From contig JANLHO010000048.1 of the NCBI GenBank assembly GCA_024654485.1, positions 1 to 15,734 of the forward strand: a stretch of 15,734 bases of DNA. Direction: 5' to 3'. Position 1 is the stretch's first letter. Each line of letters starts with the position of its first letter. Of the stretch, positions 1-6,233 are shown in pieces. The translations under genes were made by a program, and so were the position numbers. The notes under the pieces were generated by a model that had not been told where the DNA came from, searched no databases, and saw only the letters and a list, made by a program, of their open reading frames with translations. The stretch is from Patescibacteria group bacterium (GTDB taxonomy: Bacteria > Patescibacteriota > Minisyncoccia > Phycocordibacterales > UBA2100).

Positions 1-41
1 GGTGATTCTAGTGAATCAGCTGCCAGCTTGTAGCTTACAGC

Positions 42-71
42 AAGAAAGAAAAGCCTCAAATGCGGCGAGGC
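42..71 (-). terminator. Intrinsic terminator of rpmG
   Basis: Read on the minus strand, a GCCTC/GAGGC stem (53-57 with 67-71) with a 9-nt loop is followed by a T-rich run TTTTCTTTCTT (42-52). It lies 28 nt after the L33 stop codon. A 9-bp inverted repeat, AGCTTGTAG (25-33) and CTACAAGCT (78-86), encloses it and could form a larger outer stem. Confidence 0.6.
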
Positions 72-98
72 CTATTCCTACAAGCTACCAGCTACAAA

Positions 99-257
99 CT
101 ATTTTTTGGCCTCCTTGTGCTTGGTGTGCGCCTTGCACCATTTGCAGTACTTCTTGAGCTCTATTTTGCGCTCCACAAGCTTCCTGTTCTTGCGCGACCA
201 GTAATTGATGCGGCCACACTTCCCGCATGCGAGTTTTATGAGTTGATTTTGAGACAT
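99..257 (-). CDS. rpmG: 50S ribosomal protein L33 (zinc-ribbon form)
   Basis: Encodes a 52-residue protein starting MSQNQLIKLACGKCG and ending HTKHKEAKK, the usual length for bacterial L33, a small protein of the large ribosomal subunit. Two cysteine pairs, CGKC (residues 11-14) and CKWC (38-41), match the zinc-binding (C+) form of L33. The N-x-K-L-x-x-x-K-Y-C spacing of the family is recognisable (KNRKLVERKIELKKYC). The gene is small and very basic. It starts 37 nt after the stop of the GIY-YIG gene on the same strand and is followed by a good intrinsic terminator, so it is the last gene of its transcript. No Shine-Dalgarno is visible before the ATG, as for most genes here. Confidence 0.93.
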   Translation of the reverse strand: MSQNQLIKLACGKCGRINYWSRKNRKLVERKIELKKYCKWCKAHTKHKEAKK

Positions 258-294
258 GTTAGTTTTTCTTACGAGCGAGGCGAGTTAGAAACAA

Positions 295-573
295 CTACAC
301 CCGCCTAAATTTTGAACGAAATGCCTCCAGCGTCCTAGGGATGGTTTTCTCCAGATACTTTCTGCCCCATCCGCTTTTCAGATACACTTCTCGTTGCATG
401 GCGTCTCTTTGACTGCCGTGCAGTTCGCAATACAGCAGAACGAAAGGCCTTCGACTCCTCGTTGCCGGAACTTTCCCACTATTGTGTTCCGACAGCCGTC
501 CTTTTATATCATGAGAGTACCCAAGGTACAACTGTCCGTCTTTCAGGCTGCCGAGAACGTAGACGCCATGCAT
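295..573 (-). CDS. Small GIY-YIG nuclease domain protein (COG2827 / YhbQ-like)
   Basis: A 92-residue single-domain GIY-YIG protein. Visible motifs are G-V-Y (residues 3-5, for GIY), Y-L-G (16-18, for YIG), the catalytic-type arginine R26 in GRLSEHN, H30-N31, and the metal-binding-type glutamate E62 in REVYLKSGWG. All residues expected for an active nuclease fold are present. Family members are predicted DNA endonucleases without a settled physiological role, and they are very common and often scattered in CPR genomes. The C-terminal tail (about residues 77-92, ending KFRRV) goes beyond the domain core. The gene is flanked by a 20-bp inverted repeat whose right copy covers the start and whose left copy encodes the last residues (separate entry). 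It lies between a VirB2-like gene and rpmG on the same strand. No Shine-Dalgarno is seen. Confidence 0.88.
   Translation of the reverse strand: MHGVYVLGSLKDGQLYLGYSHDIKGRLSEHNSGKVPATRSRRPFVLLYCELHGSQRDAMQREVYLKSGWGRKYLEKTIPRTLEAFRSKFRRV
300..319. repeat. Left arm of inverted repeat flanking the GIY-YIG gene
   Basis: CCCGCCTAAATTTTGAACGA on the plus strand matches 19 of 20 bases of the plus-strand complement of 573-592. The left arm lies inside the 3' end of the GIY-YIG gene and encodes its last residues. The right arm lies just upstream of, and touches, its start codon. Confidence 0.85.
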
Positions 574-592
574 CGTTCAAAATTTTGGCGGG
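573..592. repeat. Right arm of inverted repeat flanking the GIY-YIG gene
   Basis: Read on the minus strand this is CCCGCCAAAATTTTGAACGA, ending at the A of the ATG start. It pairs with 300-319 with one mismatch. In the mRNA the start region and the 3' end of the reading frame would be complementary over about 20 nt. Confidence 0.85.
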
Positions 593-626
593 TAAGAAAA
601 TTATAGTCGCGACGCTCCTTAATTTT

Positions 627-1028
627 CTAACAGATGGCGTTCCACGGCAGAACGGAGCCGCCCACGAGCGTGCGCATGATCACCTCTATAACGAGCCAGC
701 TCGCGAGTATTATCACGAGCCCTATCGCCACGTTGGCAAATGTCTGCTTCGCGCGCGAGCGCTCTCCCGGATTGGCAACGCTAACAAGCATTTTGAGGCC
801 GGCAAAAGCGAAGAGTATCGCGGAGAGAAAGACGGCGATGTAGATGGCATCGGTAAGGACGTTGTTGGCAAGCGTCGCTATATCGCAGACCGATTGGCAT
901 CCGCCCGGTCCTCTGCAACTTTCCGGCACGATGGTGAGAAACCCTGTCGCTCCGAGCGCCACCGAGGGCAGTGCGAAAAGAATCGCACCGAGCGCCGCTG
1001 CCAACCCGTGTACGCGCAGACATGCCAT
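627..1028 (-). CDS. TrbC/VirB2-like pilin-family membrane protein
   Basis: A 133-residue protein beginning MACLRVHGLAAALGAILFAL. The first about 26 residues form a signal peptide ending near ALG/ATGF. A short cysteine-containing segment follows (C38, C44, C48 in VPESCRGPGGCQSVC), then two hydrophobic helices (about 61-84 and 98-118) joined by a charged loop NPGERSRAKQTF, then a terminal cysteine. This pattern is typical of the small TrbC/VirB2-like proteins found in many copies in CPR genomes. They resemble type IV secretion pilins, but their assembly is not known. The ATG at 1028 is preferred because a longer frame from 1061 adds a Cys-rich tail before the signal peptide. The gene diverges from tRNA-Tyr and has no visible Shine-Dalgarno. 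Confidence 0.75.
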   Translation of the reverse strand: MACLRVHGLAAALGAILFALPSVALGATGFLTIVPESCRGPGGCQSVCDIATLANNVLTDAIYIAVFLSAILFAFAGLKMLVSVANPGERSRAKQTFANVAIGLVIILASWLVIEVIMRTLVGGSVLPWNAIC

Positions 1029-1035
1029 GGGGGAA

Positions 1036-1064
1036 TTGTAACATGGGCAAAAATGAGTCATACT
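1036..1064 (+). promoter_or_regulatory. Predicted promoter of tRNA-Tyr
   Basis: TTGTAA (1036-1041, four of six to TTGACA), a 17-nt spacer, and CATACT (1059-1064, four of six to TATAAT). Expected transcription start near 1071, just before the tRNA at 1074. It overlaps the upstream region of the divergent VirB2-like gene. Confidence 0.45.
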
Positions 1065-1073
1065 GTCACCGCT

Positions 1074-1156
1074 GCGTCGGTACCCAAGCGGTCAACGGGG
1101 ATGCGCTGTAGACGCATTGGCTTCGGCCTTCGGGGGTTCGAATCCCTCCCGGCGCA
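1074..1156 (+). tRNA. tRNA-Tyr (GUA)
   Basis: The cloverleaf closes fully. Acceptor GCGTCGG pairs with CCGGCGC (one G-U); D stem CCC/GGG; anticodon stem ATGCG/CGCAT with loop CTGTAGA (anticodon GTA at 1108-1110); a long variable arm built on GGCTTCGGCC; T loop TTCGAAT. The long variable arm is expected for bacterial tRNA-Tyr. The discriminator is A, and CCA is not encoded (followed by CAAG). Confidence 0.95.
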
Positions 1157-1162
1157 CAAGAC

Positions 1163-1194
1163 AAAAAGCCGCCCTCATCCGAGGGCGGCTTTTT
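1163..1194. terminator. Bidirectional intrinsic terminator between tRNA-Tyr and clpB
   Basis: A perfect 14-bp stem with a 4-nt loop (ATCC): AAAAAGCCGCCCTC (1163-1176) and GAGGGCGGCTTTTT (1181-1194). T runs on both strands let it end tRNA-Tyr (plus) and clpB (minus, stop at 1205-1207), which converge here. Confidence 0.92.
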
Positions 1195-1204
1195 GGTTGG
1201 GAAA

Positions 1205-3901
1205 TCATGCACCAACATTGGCTTTTGCGCGAGTGCGAAGGCGAGTACTCCTGCGGCGCTCTCTCCCCTTGCGGACGTCAAATTTGAATTCTCCGCCCAC
1301 GAAATCCACGGAAACTGCGCCCCCTTCAAGGACACCGCGCGCGACCATCGTGTTTGCGATAGGTGTCATTATCTTGGTCTGTATCAGCCTCTTCAGGGGT
1401 CTCGCGCCGTATTGAGGATTGTATCCCTCCTTGGCGAGATGCTCCAGAGCCGCCTGCGAGAGCGATAGCGATATTTGCTTTTCCTCAAGCCGCTTTGCGA
1501 CGATGTCTACCTGCATACGGACTATTTCCATGACGGCATCCGGTGAGAGGATGTTGAATAGCACTATCTCGTCAAGTCGGTTGAGGAATTCCGGGCGGAA
1601 GAACTCTTTCAAAGAGTCCGTGACCTTGCCCTTGGCCTGCTCGTAGCGCTCATCATGCGTCTTGGAAGCGCCGGAGCTGAAGCCGAGGCTGGACATGCGG
1701 TCTATATGCTCCGCACCGATGTTGGAAGTCATTATGATGACGCAGTTCTTGAAATTCACCACTCTGCCCTTGGCGTCTGTCAGGCGTCCTTCATCCAATA
1801 CCTGCAGGAGGATATTGAAGACCTCCGGATGCGCCTTCTCTATCTCGTCAAAGAGAATGACGGAGTACGGACGGTGCCGGACCATCTCCGTAAGGCCGCC
1901 GCCTTCGTCGTACCCCACATAGCCCGGCGGCGAGCCTATCATCTTGGATACGGAGTGTTTCTCCATGTACTCGGACATGTCCACCCGTATCAGGGCCTTC
2001 TGAGTGTTGAAAAGGAATTCCGCAAGCGCGCGCGTGAGCTCCGTCTTGCCGACACCGGTGGGGCCGAGGAAGAGGAAAGAGCCGACCGGCCGGTTCGGGT
2101 CCGAGATGCCGGCGCGGCTTCTCTTGATGGCGTCGGCTATACGCTGCACGGCATCATCCTGACCCACGATACGACGCTTTATTTCGCTTTCCATGCGCGA
2201 CAGTTTCTCCGCCTCCTCCTCCAGCATTCGCGCCACCGGGACGCCCGTCCAGCGCGAAACGACACCTGCTATGTCCTCGGCGGTTATATCCTCGCGCAGT
2301 ATGCGCCGCTTCTCCTGCAACTTCTTCAATTTCTTGGTCGCCGTTTCTATCTCCTTTTCAAGCGTCGGTATGCGCCCGTAGCGTATCTCTGCGGTCTTTG
2401 CGAGATCGCTCTGCGCCTCTGCGGAATCCGCCTCAATGCGCGCGCTCTCAAGCTCGCCCTTTGCCCTCTTTATCTCTGTCAGGGTCTCTTTTTCATTCTT
2501 CCATTTCACTTCAAGCTCGCGCGTGGAATCTCGCAGGTCGGCTATCTCCTTTTCTATCGCCTTCACGCGCACTCGCGCCTTGCCCTCGCCGGCTTCGGCC
2601 TCCTTCTTCAGGGCTTCTTTCTCTATCTCAAGGCGCATTACCTTGCGGTGCGCCTCCTCCAACGCGGGCGGCTTGTTCTCAAGCGAGAGCCGCAAGGCCG
2701 AGGCCGCCTCGTCTATCAGGTCTATGGCTTTGTCCGGAAGAAAGCGTTCGGTGATGTATCGGATGGAAAGCTGCACGGCGGCGACGATAGAGTCGTCGGT
2801 TATCCGTACGCCGTGATAGAGCTCGTAGCGCTCCTTTAGGCCGCGCAATATCGCGATGGCATCCTCCACGCTCGGTTCATTGACGTAGACCGGCTGGAAG
2901 CGTCGCGTAAGCGCGGGATCGTGCTCAATGTGCTTTTGGTATTCCTTGAGCGTCGTCGCGCCGATGACGCGCATCTCGCCGCGCGCGAGTACGGGCTTCA
3001 GCATGTTGGATGCGTCCATGGAGCCCTCTGCCGCTCCCGCACCCACGAGCGTGTGCAATTCGTCTATAAAAAGAATTATCTTGCCTTCGCTTTTTTCCAC
3101 CTCTTTCATAACCGCTTTCAAGCGCTCCTCAAATTCGCCGCGGTATTTGGTGCCCGCTATCAGCATACCCAGATCCAGCTGGATTATCTCCTTGCCGCGA
3201 AGGCTCTCCGGCACGTCTCCCGCCGCAACGCGCTGCGCCAGACCCTCCGCCACCGCTGTCTTGCCCACACCCGCTTCTCCGATCAGGACGGGATTGTTCT
3301 TGGTGCGGCGCGAAAGTATCTGGATTACGCGAGTTATCTCGGTGTCGCGGCCGATGACGGGGTCAAGCTTGTTCTCGCGCGCGCGCTCGGTGAGAGAGCG
3401 CGCGAAGCGGTTCAATGCCCGCGGCTTGGAGGGCATTTCACTCTCGCGTATCTTCCCTTCCTTTATGTCCGTAAGGACGCGCGCAAGCGATGCGCGGTCA
3501 ATACGAAATCGCGAAAGTATCTCGGAAGCCGGGCCTGCGTGCTCTACCATCCCCAAGAGCAAGTGCTCCGGCGATACGAACTGATCGTTGAAAGATGCCG
3601 CTATCCTCGGCGCCGCTTCAAAGACCCGTACTAGCTCCGGCGTCAGATAAAGCTGGAAGGAAGGCGAAACGGCCGTGTTGGAAGATCCTCCCTCTATAAG
3701 CTCCAGGACGGAGTCGGACAGGTGAGCGACATCCACCTCTATCTGCTCCAGCATCGGGATAACCATCGTTTCGTCCTGCATTAGGAGCGCGGCAAAAAGA
3801 TGGAGAGTGGAGACTTGGTTGTGTCCGCGCTCCACCGCCAGCTGATGCGAGCGGTGTATCGCCTCCTTTGCTTTTGTCGTGTAATTATTGAATGGTGTCA
3901 T
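1205..3901 (-). CDS. clpB: ATP-dependent disaggregase ClpB
   Basis: An 898-residue double-AAA+ ATPase of the Hsp100 family. ClpB threads aggregated proteins through a hexameric ring and works with DnaK. Domains in order: Clp N domain (about 1-150); NBD1 with Walker A GEAGVGKT (208-215), pore-loop tyrosine in KYRGEFEER (252-260), Walker B ILFIDE (276-281) and ALTRRF arginine fingers (330-335); a long charged coiled-coil middle domain (about 405-535); NBD2 with Walker A GPTGVGKT (613-620), pore loop GYVGYDEGG (660-668), Walker B VILFDEIEKAHP (681-692), sensor-1 TSN (725-727), arginine finger in FLNRLDE, and sensor-2 GARPLKR (832-838). The full middle domain favours ClpB over ClpC or ClpA. The C-terminus carries an unusual basic tail (RKGRERRRSTRLRTRAKANVGA). 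No Shine-Dalgarno and no CIRCE element are seen. It lies downstream of the pseudoprotease gene. Confidence 0.95.
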   Translation of the reverse strand: MTPFNNYTTKAKEAIHRSHQLAVERGHNQVSTLHLFAALLMQDETMVIPMLEQIEVDVAHLSDSVLELIEGGSSNTAVSPSFQLYLTPELVRVFEAAPRIAASFNDQFVSPEHLLLGMVEHAGPASEILSRFRIDRASLARVLTDIKEGKIRESEMPSKPRALNRFARSLTERARENKLDPVIGRDTEITRVIQILSRRTKNNPVLIGEAGVGKTAVAEGLAQRVAAGDVPESLRGKEIIQLDLGMLIAGTKYRGEFEERLKAVMKEVEKSEGKIILFIDELHTLVGAGAAEGSMDASNMLKPVLARGEMRVIGATTLKEYQKHIEHDPALTRRFQPVYVNEPSVEDAIAILRGLKERYELYHGVRITDDSIVAAVQLSIRYITERFLPDKAIDLIDEAASALRLSLENKPPALEEAHRKVMRLEIEKEALKKEAEAGEGKARVRVKAIEKEIADLRDSTRELEVKWKNEKETLTEIKRAKGELESARIEADSAEAQSDLAKTAEIRYGRIPTLEKEIETATKKLKKLQEKRRILREDITAEDIAGVVSRWTGVPVARMLEEEAEKLSRMESEIKRRIVGQDDAVQRIADAIKRSRAGISDPNRPVGSFLFLGPTGVGKTELTRALAEFLFNTQKALIRVDMSEYMEKHSVSKMIGSPPGYVGYDEGGGLTEMVRHRPYSVILFDEIEKAHPEVFNILLQVLDEGRLTDAKGRVVNFKNCVIIMTSNIGAEHIDRMSSLGFSSGASKTHDERYEQAKGKVTDSLKEFFRPEFLNRLDEIVLFNILSPDAVMEIVRMQVDIVAKRLEEKQISLSLSQAALEHLAKEGYNPQYGARPLKRLIQTKIMTPIANTMVARGVLEGGAVSVDFVGGEFKFDVRKGRERRRSTRLRTRAKANVGA

Positions 3902-3926
3902 AAGAATTGCACGTTATGCTCACGGC

Positions 3927-3955
3927 AGCATACCACGGCGAGGCATGGTAGTCTA
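3927..3955 (-). promoter_or_regulatory. Possible promoter of clpB
   Basis: On the minus strand, TAGACT (3955-3950), a 17-nt spacer and TATGCT (3932-3927), the latter preceded by TGG as in an extended -10. It lies 26-54 nt before the clpB start, in a 68-nt gap. A 5-bp dyad TACCA/TGGTA (3931-3950) overlaps it and might be an operator. The hexamers match consensus only four of six each. Confidence 0.35.
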
Positions 3956-3969
3956 CTTTATTGGCCGGA

Positions 3970-4791
3970 CTATTCGCTAGCGCTCGCCGTACCTTGCGAC
4001 TGCTTCATGAGCGCCGAGGCATCCACGAAGCCCGATGCGGACGACTCTCTGGAAACCGATGTGCTCAATCCTACAAGACCGCCTTCTGTTGTGATGATAG
4101 GGCTGCCGGGCATTATGGCATCACCGGAAATGCTCGTTTCTATAACTCCCGGAGTGGATGTGGCGGAGGGGGTGACCGCCGTGATGATGCCGTCTCCGAT
4201 GCGTGTAGCCGATTTGCCGGCCAGTGAGACGACCGTCTGCCCGAGAACAGGCCGCGTTGTTGATAGAGAGGCGGGCGTCCATGCTGGTGATTTCCCATCC
4301 TGAGTCGTCGTCGCCGAAGTGAGATATGCGACGCCGCTTTCGGAGTCGCGCGATGTTACGGATGCGCGCACGCGGGAGGAGTTGGAGAGATGCGCCACGA
4401 CGTCCTCCGAGTCGGTAAGGATCTTTCCGTCCGTCACTATCGTCCCCGACGCATCCATGACGATGCCCAGTCCTAGGAAAGACGGAGTCTCCGCGTCTGT
4501 AGAATAGATACGCACCAGCGAGGGCGCCGCGCGCCCGACCGCCTGTGAAATAAGCTCCGACTCTTTTACGATAACGGTTTTTTCCTGCGTTATGACGGCG
4601 GCAGCCGGCTGCCCCGAAGGTGCGACTTGCTGAACGGTTCGCTCTATAACGCGGTTGACCGTCTGTGCCACTGTCGGCGGCGCCTGATCCATAAGCGAAA
4701 CGGTGACTATGCCGGTCGCTATGGAAGTAACGAAGCTGATGAGCAGAGTGAGGAGAACTATCTGAGATTTTGAGAGCTGCTCTATATCCAT
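3970..4791 (-). CDS. Membrane-anchored trypsin-like (HtrA-type) pseudoprotease
   Basis: A 273-residue protein with a short cytoplasmic N-terminus, one transmembrane helix (about 10-33), a linker predicted to be helical, and a domain following the HtrA/DegP chymotrypsin-like order. SLVRIY (91-96), GLGIVMDASGTIVTDGKIL (107-125), SESGVAYL (150-157), GQTVVSLAG (184-192) and SGDAIMPGSPIITTEGGLVGLS (222-243) match the fold's landmarks. In active HtrA these read G-x-IVTN-x-HV, DLA-x-L and PGNSGGPLV. Here the histidine position is K123, the aspartate is G153, and the GNSGG oxyanion segment is shortened to GSP. It should be extracytoplasmic and inactive as a protease, perhaps a binding protein. No PDZ domain follows. 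GTGAGGGT just before the ATG is a weak Shine-Dalgarno. It lies between the desulfurase and clpB on the same strand. Confidence 0.72.
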   Translation of the reverse strand: MDIEQLSKSQIVLLTLLISFVTSIATGIVTVSLMDQAPPTVAQTVNRVIERTVQQVAPSGQPAAAVITQEKTVIVKESELISQAVGRAAPSLVRIYSTDAETPSFLGLGIVMDASGTIVTDGKILTDSEDVVAHLSNSSRVRASVTSRDSESGVAYLTSATTTQDGKSPAWTPASLSTTRPVLGQTVVSLAGKSATRIGDGIITAVTPSATSTPGVIETSISGDAIMPGSPIITTEGGLVGLSTSVSRESSASGFVDASALMKQSQGTASASE

Positions 4792-4796
4792 ACCCT

Positions 4797-4918
4797 CACA
4801 CTAATTTTGCCGACATTCCGTGCCGGAGCCAAGTACCGCGCAAGCGGAATGTTGACGATTGATAATCATTCCTGTGTGGTCGGTTTTGTTCATAAGAGGC
4901 ATCGGCAAGATTAGTGTG
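4797..4918. repeat. 122-bp element bounded by 17-bp inverted repeats
   Basis: CACACTAATTTTGCCGA (4797-4813) and TCGGCAAGATTAGTGTG (4902-4918) are inverted repeats with one mismatch. A second perfect pair, ACATTCCG (4813-4820) and CGGAATGT (4845-4852), lies inside. The element fills most of the 173-nt gap between the desulfurase stop and the pseudoprotease start. It could be a MITE-like insertion or a large RNA hairpin. No target-site duplication is evident, and no T run follows that would make it an ordinary terminator. Confidence 0.6.
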
Positions 4919-4964
4919 CGGGCATGGCGCAATGTTAGCGCACTTCACGAAGCTGCACAAATCT

Positions 4965-6155
4965 CTACGCACGCGGTAGGTCCTTAAGCAACGCGACAAG
5001 AGTGCCCGCGAAACGCTTGACATCGGAGTCGGATGTATCGCGTCCCAGTGATATGCGCAGCGTGTTGGAGGAGCGCCACTGCGCGGTGGGCGGCGCGCCT
5101 CCAAGGGCATGGACCACATGCGAGCGTGCGGCGCTAGACTCGCAGGCGCTGCGGGTGGAGAGTGCGAACCCTTTAGCGTCCAGAGCCAGTACCAGATACT
5201 CGGAATTGATGTCCGGAATGGATACGTTGAGCATGTGCGGCAGGGTGTGTTTGCGGTCTCCGTTGAACACGATGCCGGGTATCTTCGCGGCGAGTGCGAG
5301 TGCCAATTCATCACGCAACTTCCCCAGCCGAGCGGCCTCCGAACTGCGCTCGCGTGCTATCACCTCCAGAGCGCGAGCGAAACCGACCGCCGGCACGACA
5401 TCTTCCGTTCCGGCGCGCAGTCCTCCCTCGTGCTCTCCTCCGAGAACCATGGGGGCGAAGCGCGAAGGGTCCAAGACGCAAAGCGCGCCTGATGATCGCG
5501 GCCCATAGAGTTTGCCCGCGCCAACGCTCAAAACATCCACGCCGAGCGTATGCATCTGCGGCGAGTAATACAGCGGGCACTGACCCGCATCGCTGTGAAA
5601 TATCACCGGCTTTTTGGGGAGAGCGGCTCGCACCACCCTCGTGAGCGCGGAGATGTCCTGTACGACACCTATCTCGTTGTTGCCCCATCCCACTGATACC
5701 AGTACCGTTTCCGGCCTCAAAGCCGCACGGAGAGCTTCGGGTGCTATGATGCCCCGCTCGTCCGGCCCCACGCGAGTGACGATGCCGCCCTTCCTCTCTA
5801 TTTCTACGAAGGCTTCCAGTACCGATGCGTGTTCTATGGATGTGGTTATCCAGTGCGTATCGGCAAAGCGCGCGCCGGATAGCTCTAGCCTGCGGGCAAA
5901 CCCGAGTATTGCAAGATTGTTGCTCTCGGTAAGACCGGATGTGAACACTACCTGACGCGGCTTGACGCCGAATTTGCCCGCTATCTTCTCGCGAGAGTCC
6001 TCAAGAAGCCCGCGCGCCGCGACCCCCTCCGAGTGTATGGAGCCGGGATTGGCGAAGCGGGCCTCGGCGTCGTTCATAGCGGATAGCGCCTCCGGCAAGA
6101 GGGGTGTCGCGCTCGCATGATCCAGATAAGTGCGCTTTACGAAAGTGTTCCACAT
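4965..6155 (-). CDS. Cysteine desulfurase, NifS/IscS family (class V aminotransferase fold)
   Basis: A PLP enzyme of about 396 residues that removes sulfur from cysteine to give alanine and a protein persulfide, for Fe-S cluster or thio-tRNA synthesis. Numbering from the chosen start: N-terminal YLDHASATPL (about 10-19); TSIEHAS with the cofactor-stacking histidine (H109); FHSDAGQ (D189, Q192); the PLP lysine in GAGKLYGP (K215, where most members have SHK); GTEDV after the glycine-rich loop; the persulfide cysteine in STRSACESS (C338); and a C-terminal RISLGR. All key residues are present. The ATG at 6155 (MWNTFVKRTYLDHAS) is preferred over one at 6206 because family members begin a few residues before YLDHA. 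No scaffold gene (IscU/SufU) or mnmA is in view, so iscS or nifS cannot be chosen. Confidence 0.92.
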   Translation of the reverse strand: MWNTFVKRTYLDHASATPLLPEALSAMNDAEARFANPGSIHSEGVAARGLLEDSREKIAGKFGVKPRQVVFTSGLTESNNLAILGFARRLELSGARFADTHWITTSIEHASVLEAFVEIERKGGIVTRVGPDERGIIAPEALRAALRPETVLVSVGWGNNEIGVVQDISALTRVVRAALPKKPVIFHSDAGQCPLYYSPQMHTLGVDVLSVGAGKLYGPRSSGALCVLDPSRFAPMVLGGEHEGGLRAGTEDVVPAVGFARALEVIARERSSEAARLGKLRDELALALAAKIPGIVFNGDRKHTLPHMLNVSIPDINSEYLVLALDAKGFALSTRSACESSAARSHVVHALGGAPPTAQWRSSNTLRISLGRDTSDSDVKRFAGTLVALLKDLPRA

Positions 6156-6171
6156 AGAAATCGTAATATCA

Positions 6172-6199
6172 TTTACTATTCGCACTTTTGAAGTATACT
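6172..6199 (+). promoter_or_regulatory. Predicted infB promoter with a palindromic -10
   Basis: TTTACT (6172-6177), a 16-nt spacer and TATACT (6194-6199, five of six to TATAAT), about 35 nt before the infB ATG. AGTATACT (6192-6199) is a perfect palindrome, so a -10 also reads TATACT on the minus strand toward the desulfurase. No good -35 is seen for that direction. Confidence 0.45.
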
Positions 6200-6233
6200 C
6201 GCCCAATCGCCCCTATGGCAGCTCAAACATCAT

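Noticed and set aside
462..1415. A 317-codon plus-strand frame spanning the GIY-YIG start, the VirB2-like gene, tRNA-Tyr and the terminator
   Set aside because: It crosses a tRNA and a terminator and opposes better-supported genes.
1655..3634. Long antisense frames opposite clpB (up to about 394 codons)
   Set aside because: They are mirror images of a well-supported ClpB frame in GC-rich DNA; the translations show no domains.
3902..3969. CIRCE or other classic heat-shock operator before clpB
   Set aside because: No TTAGCACTC/GAGTGCTAA is present; only a weak 5-bp dyad is seen.
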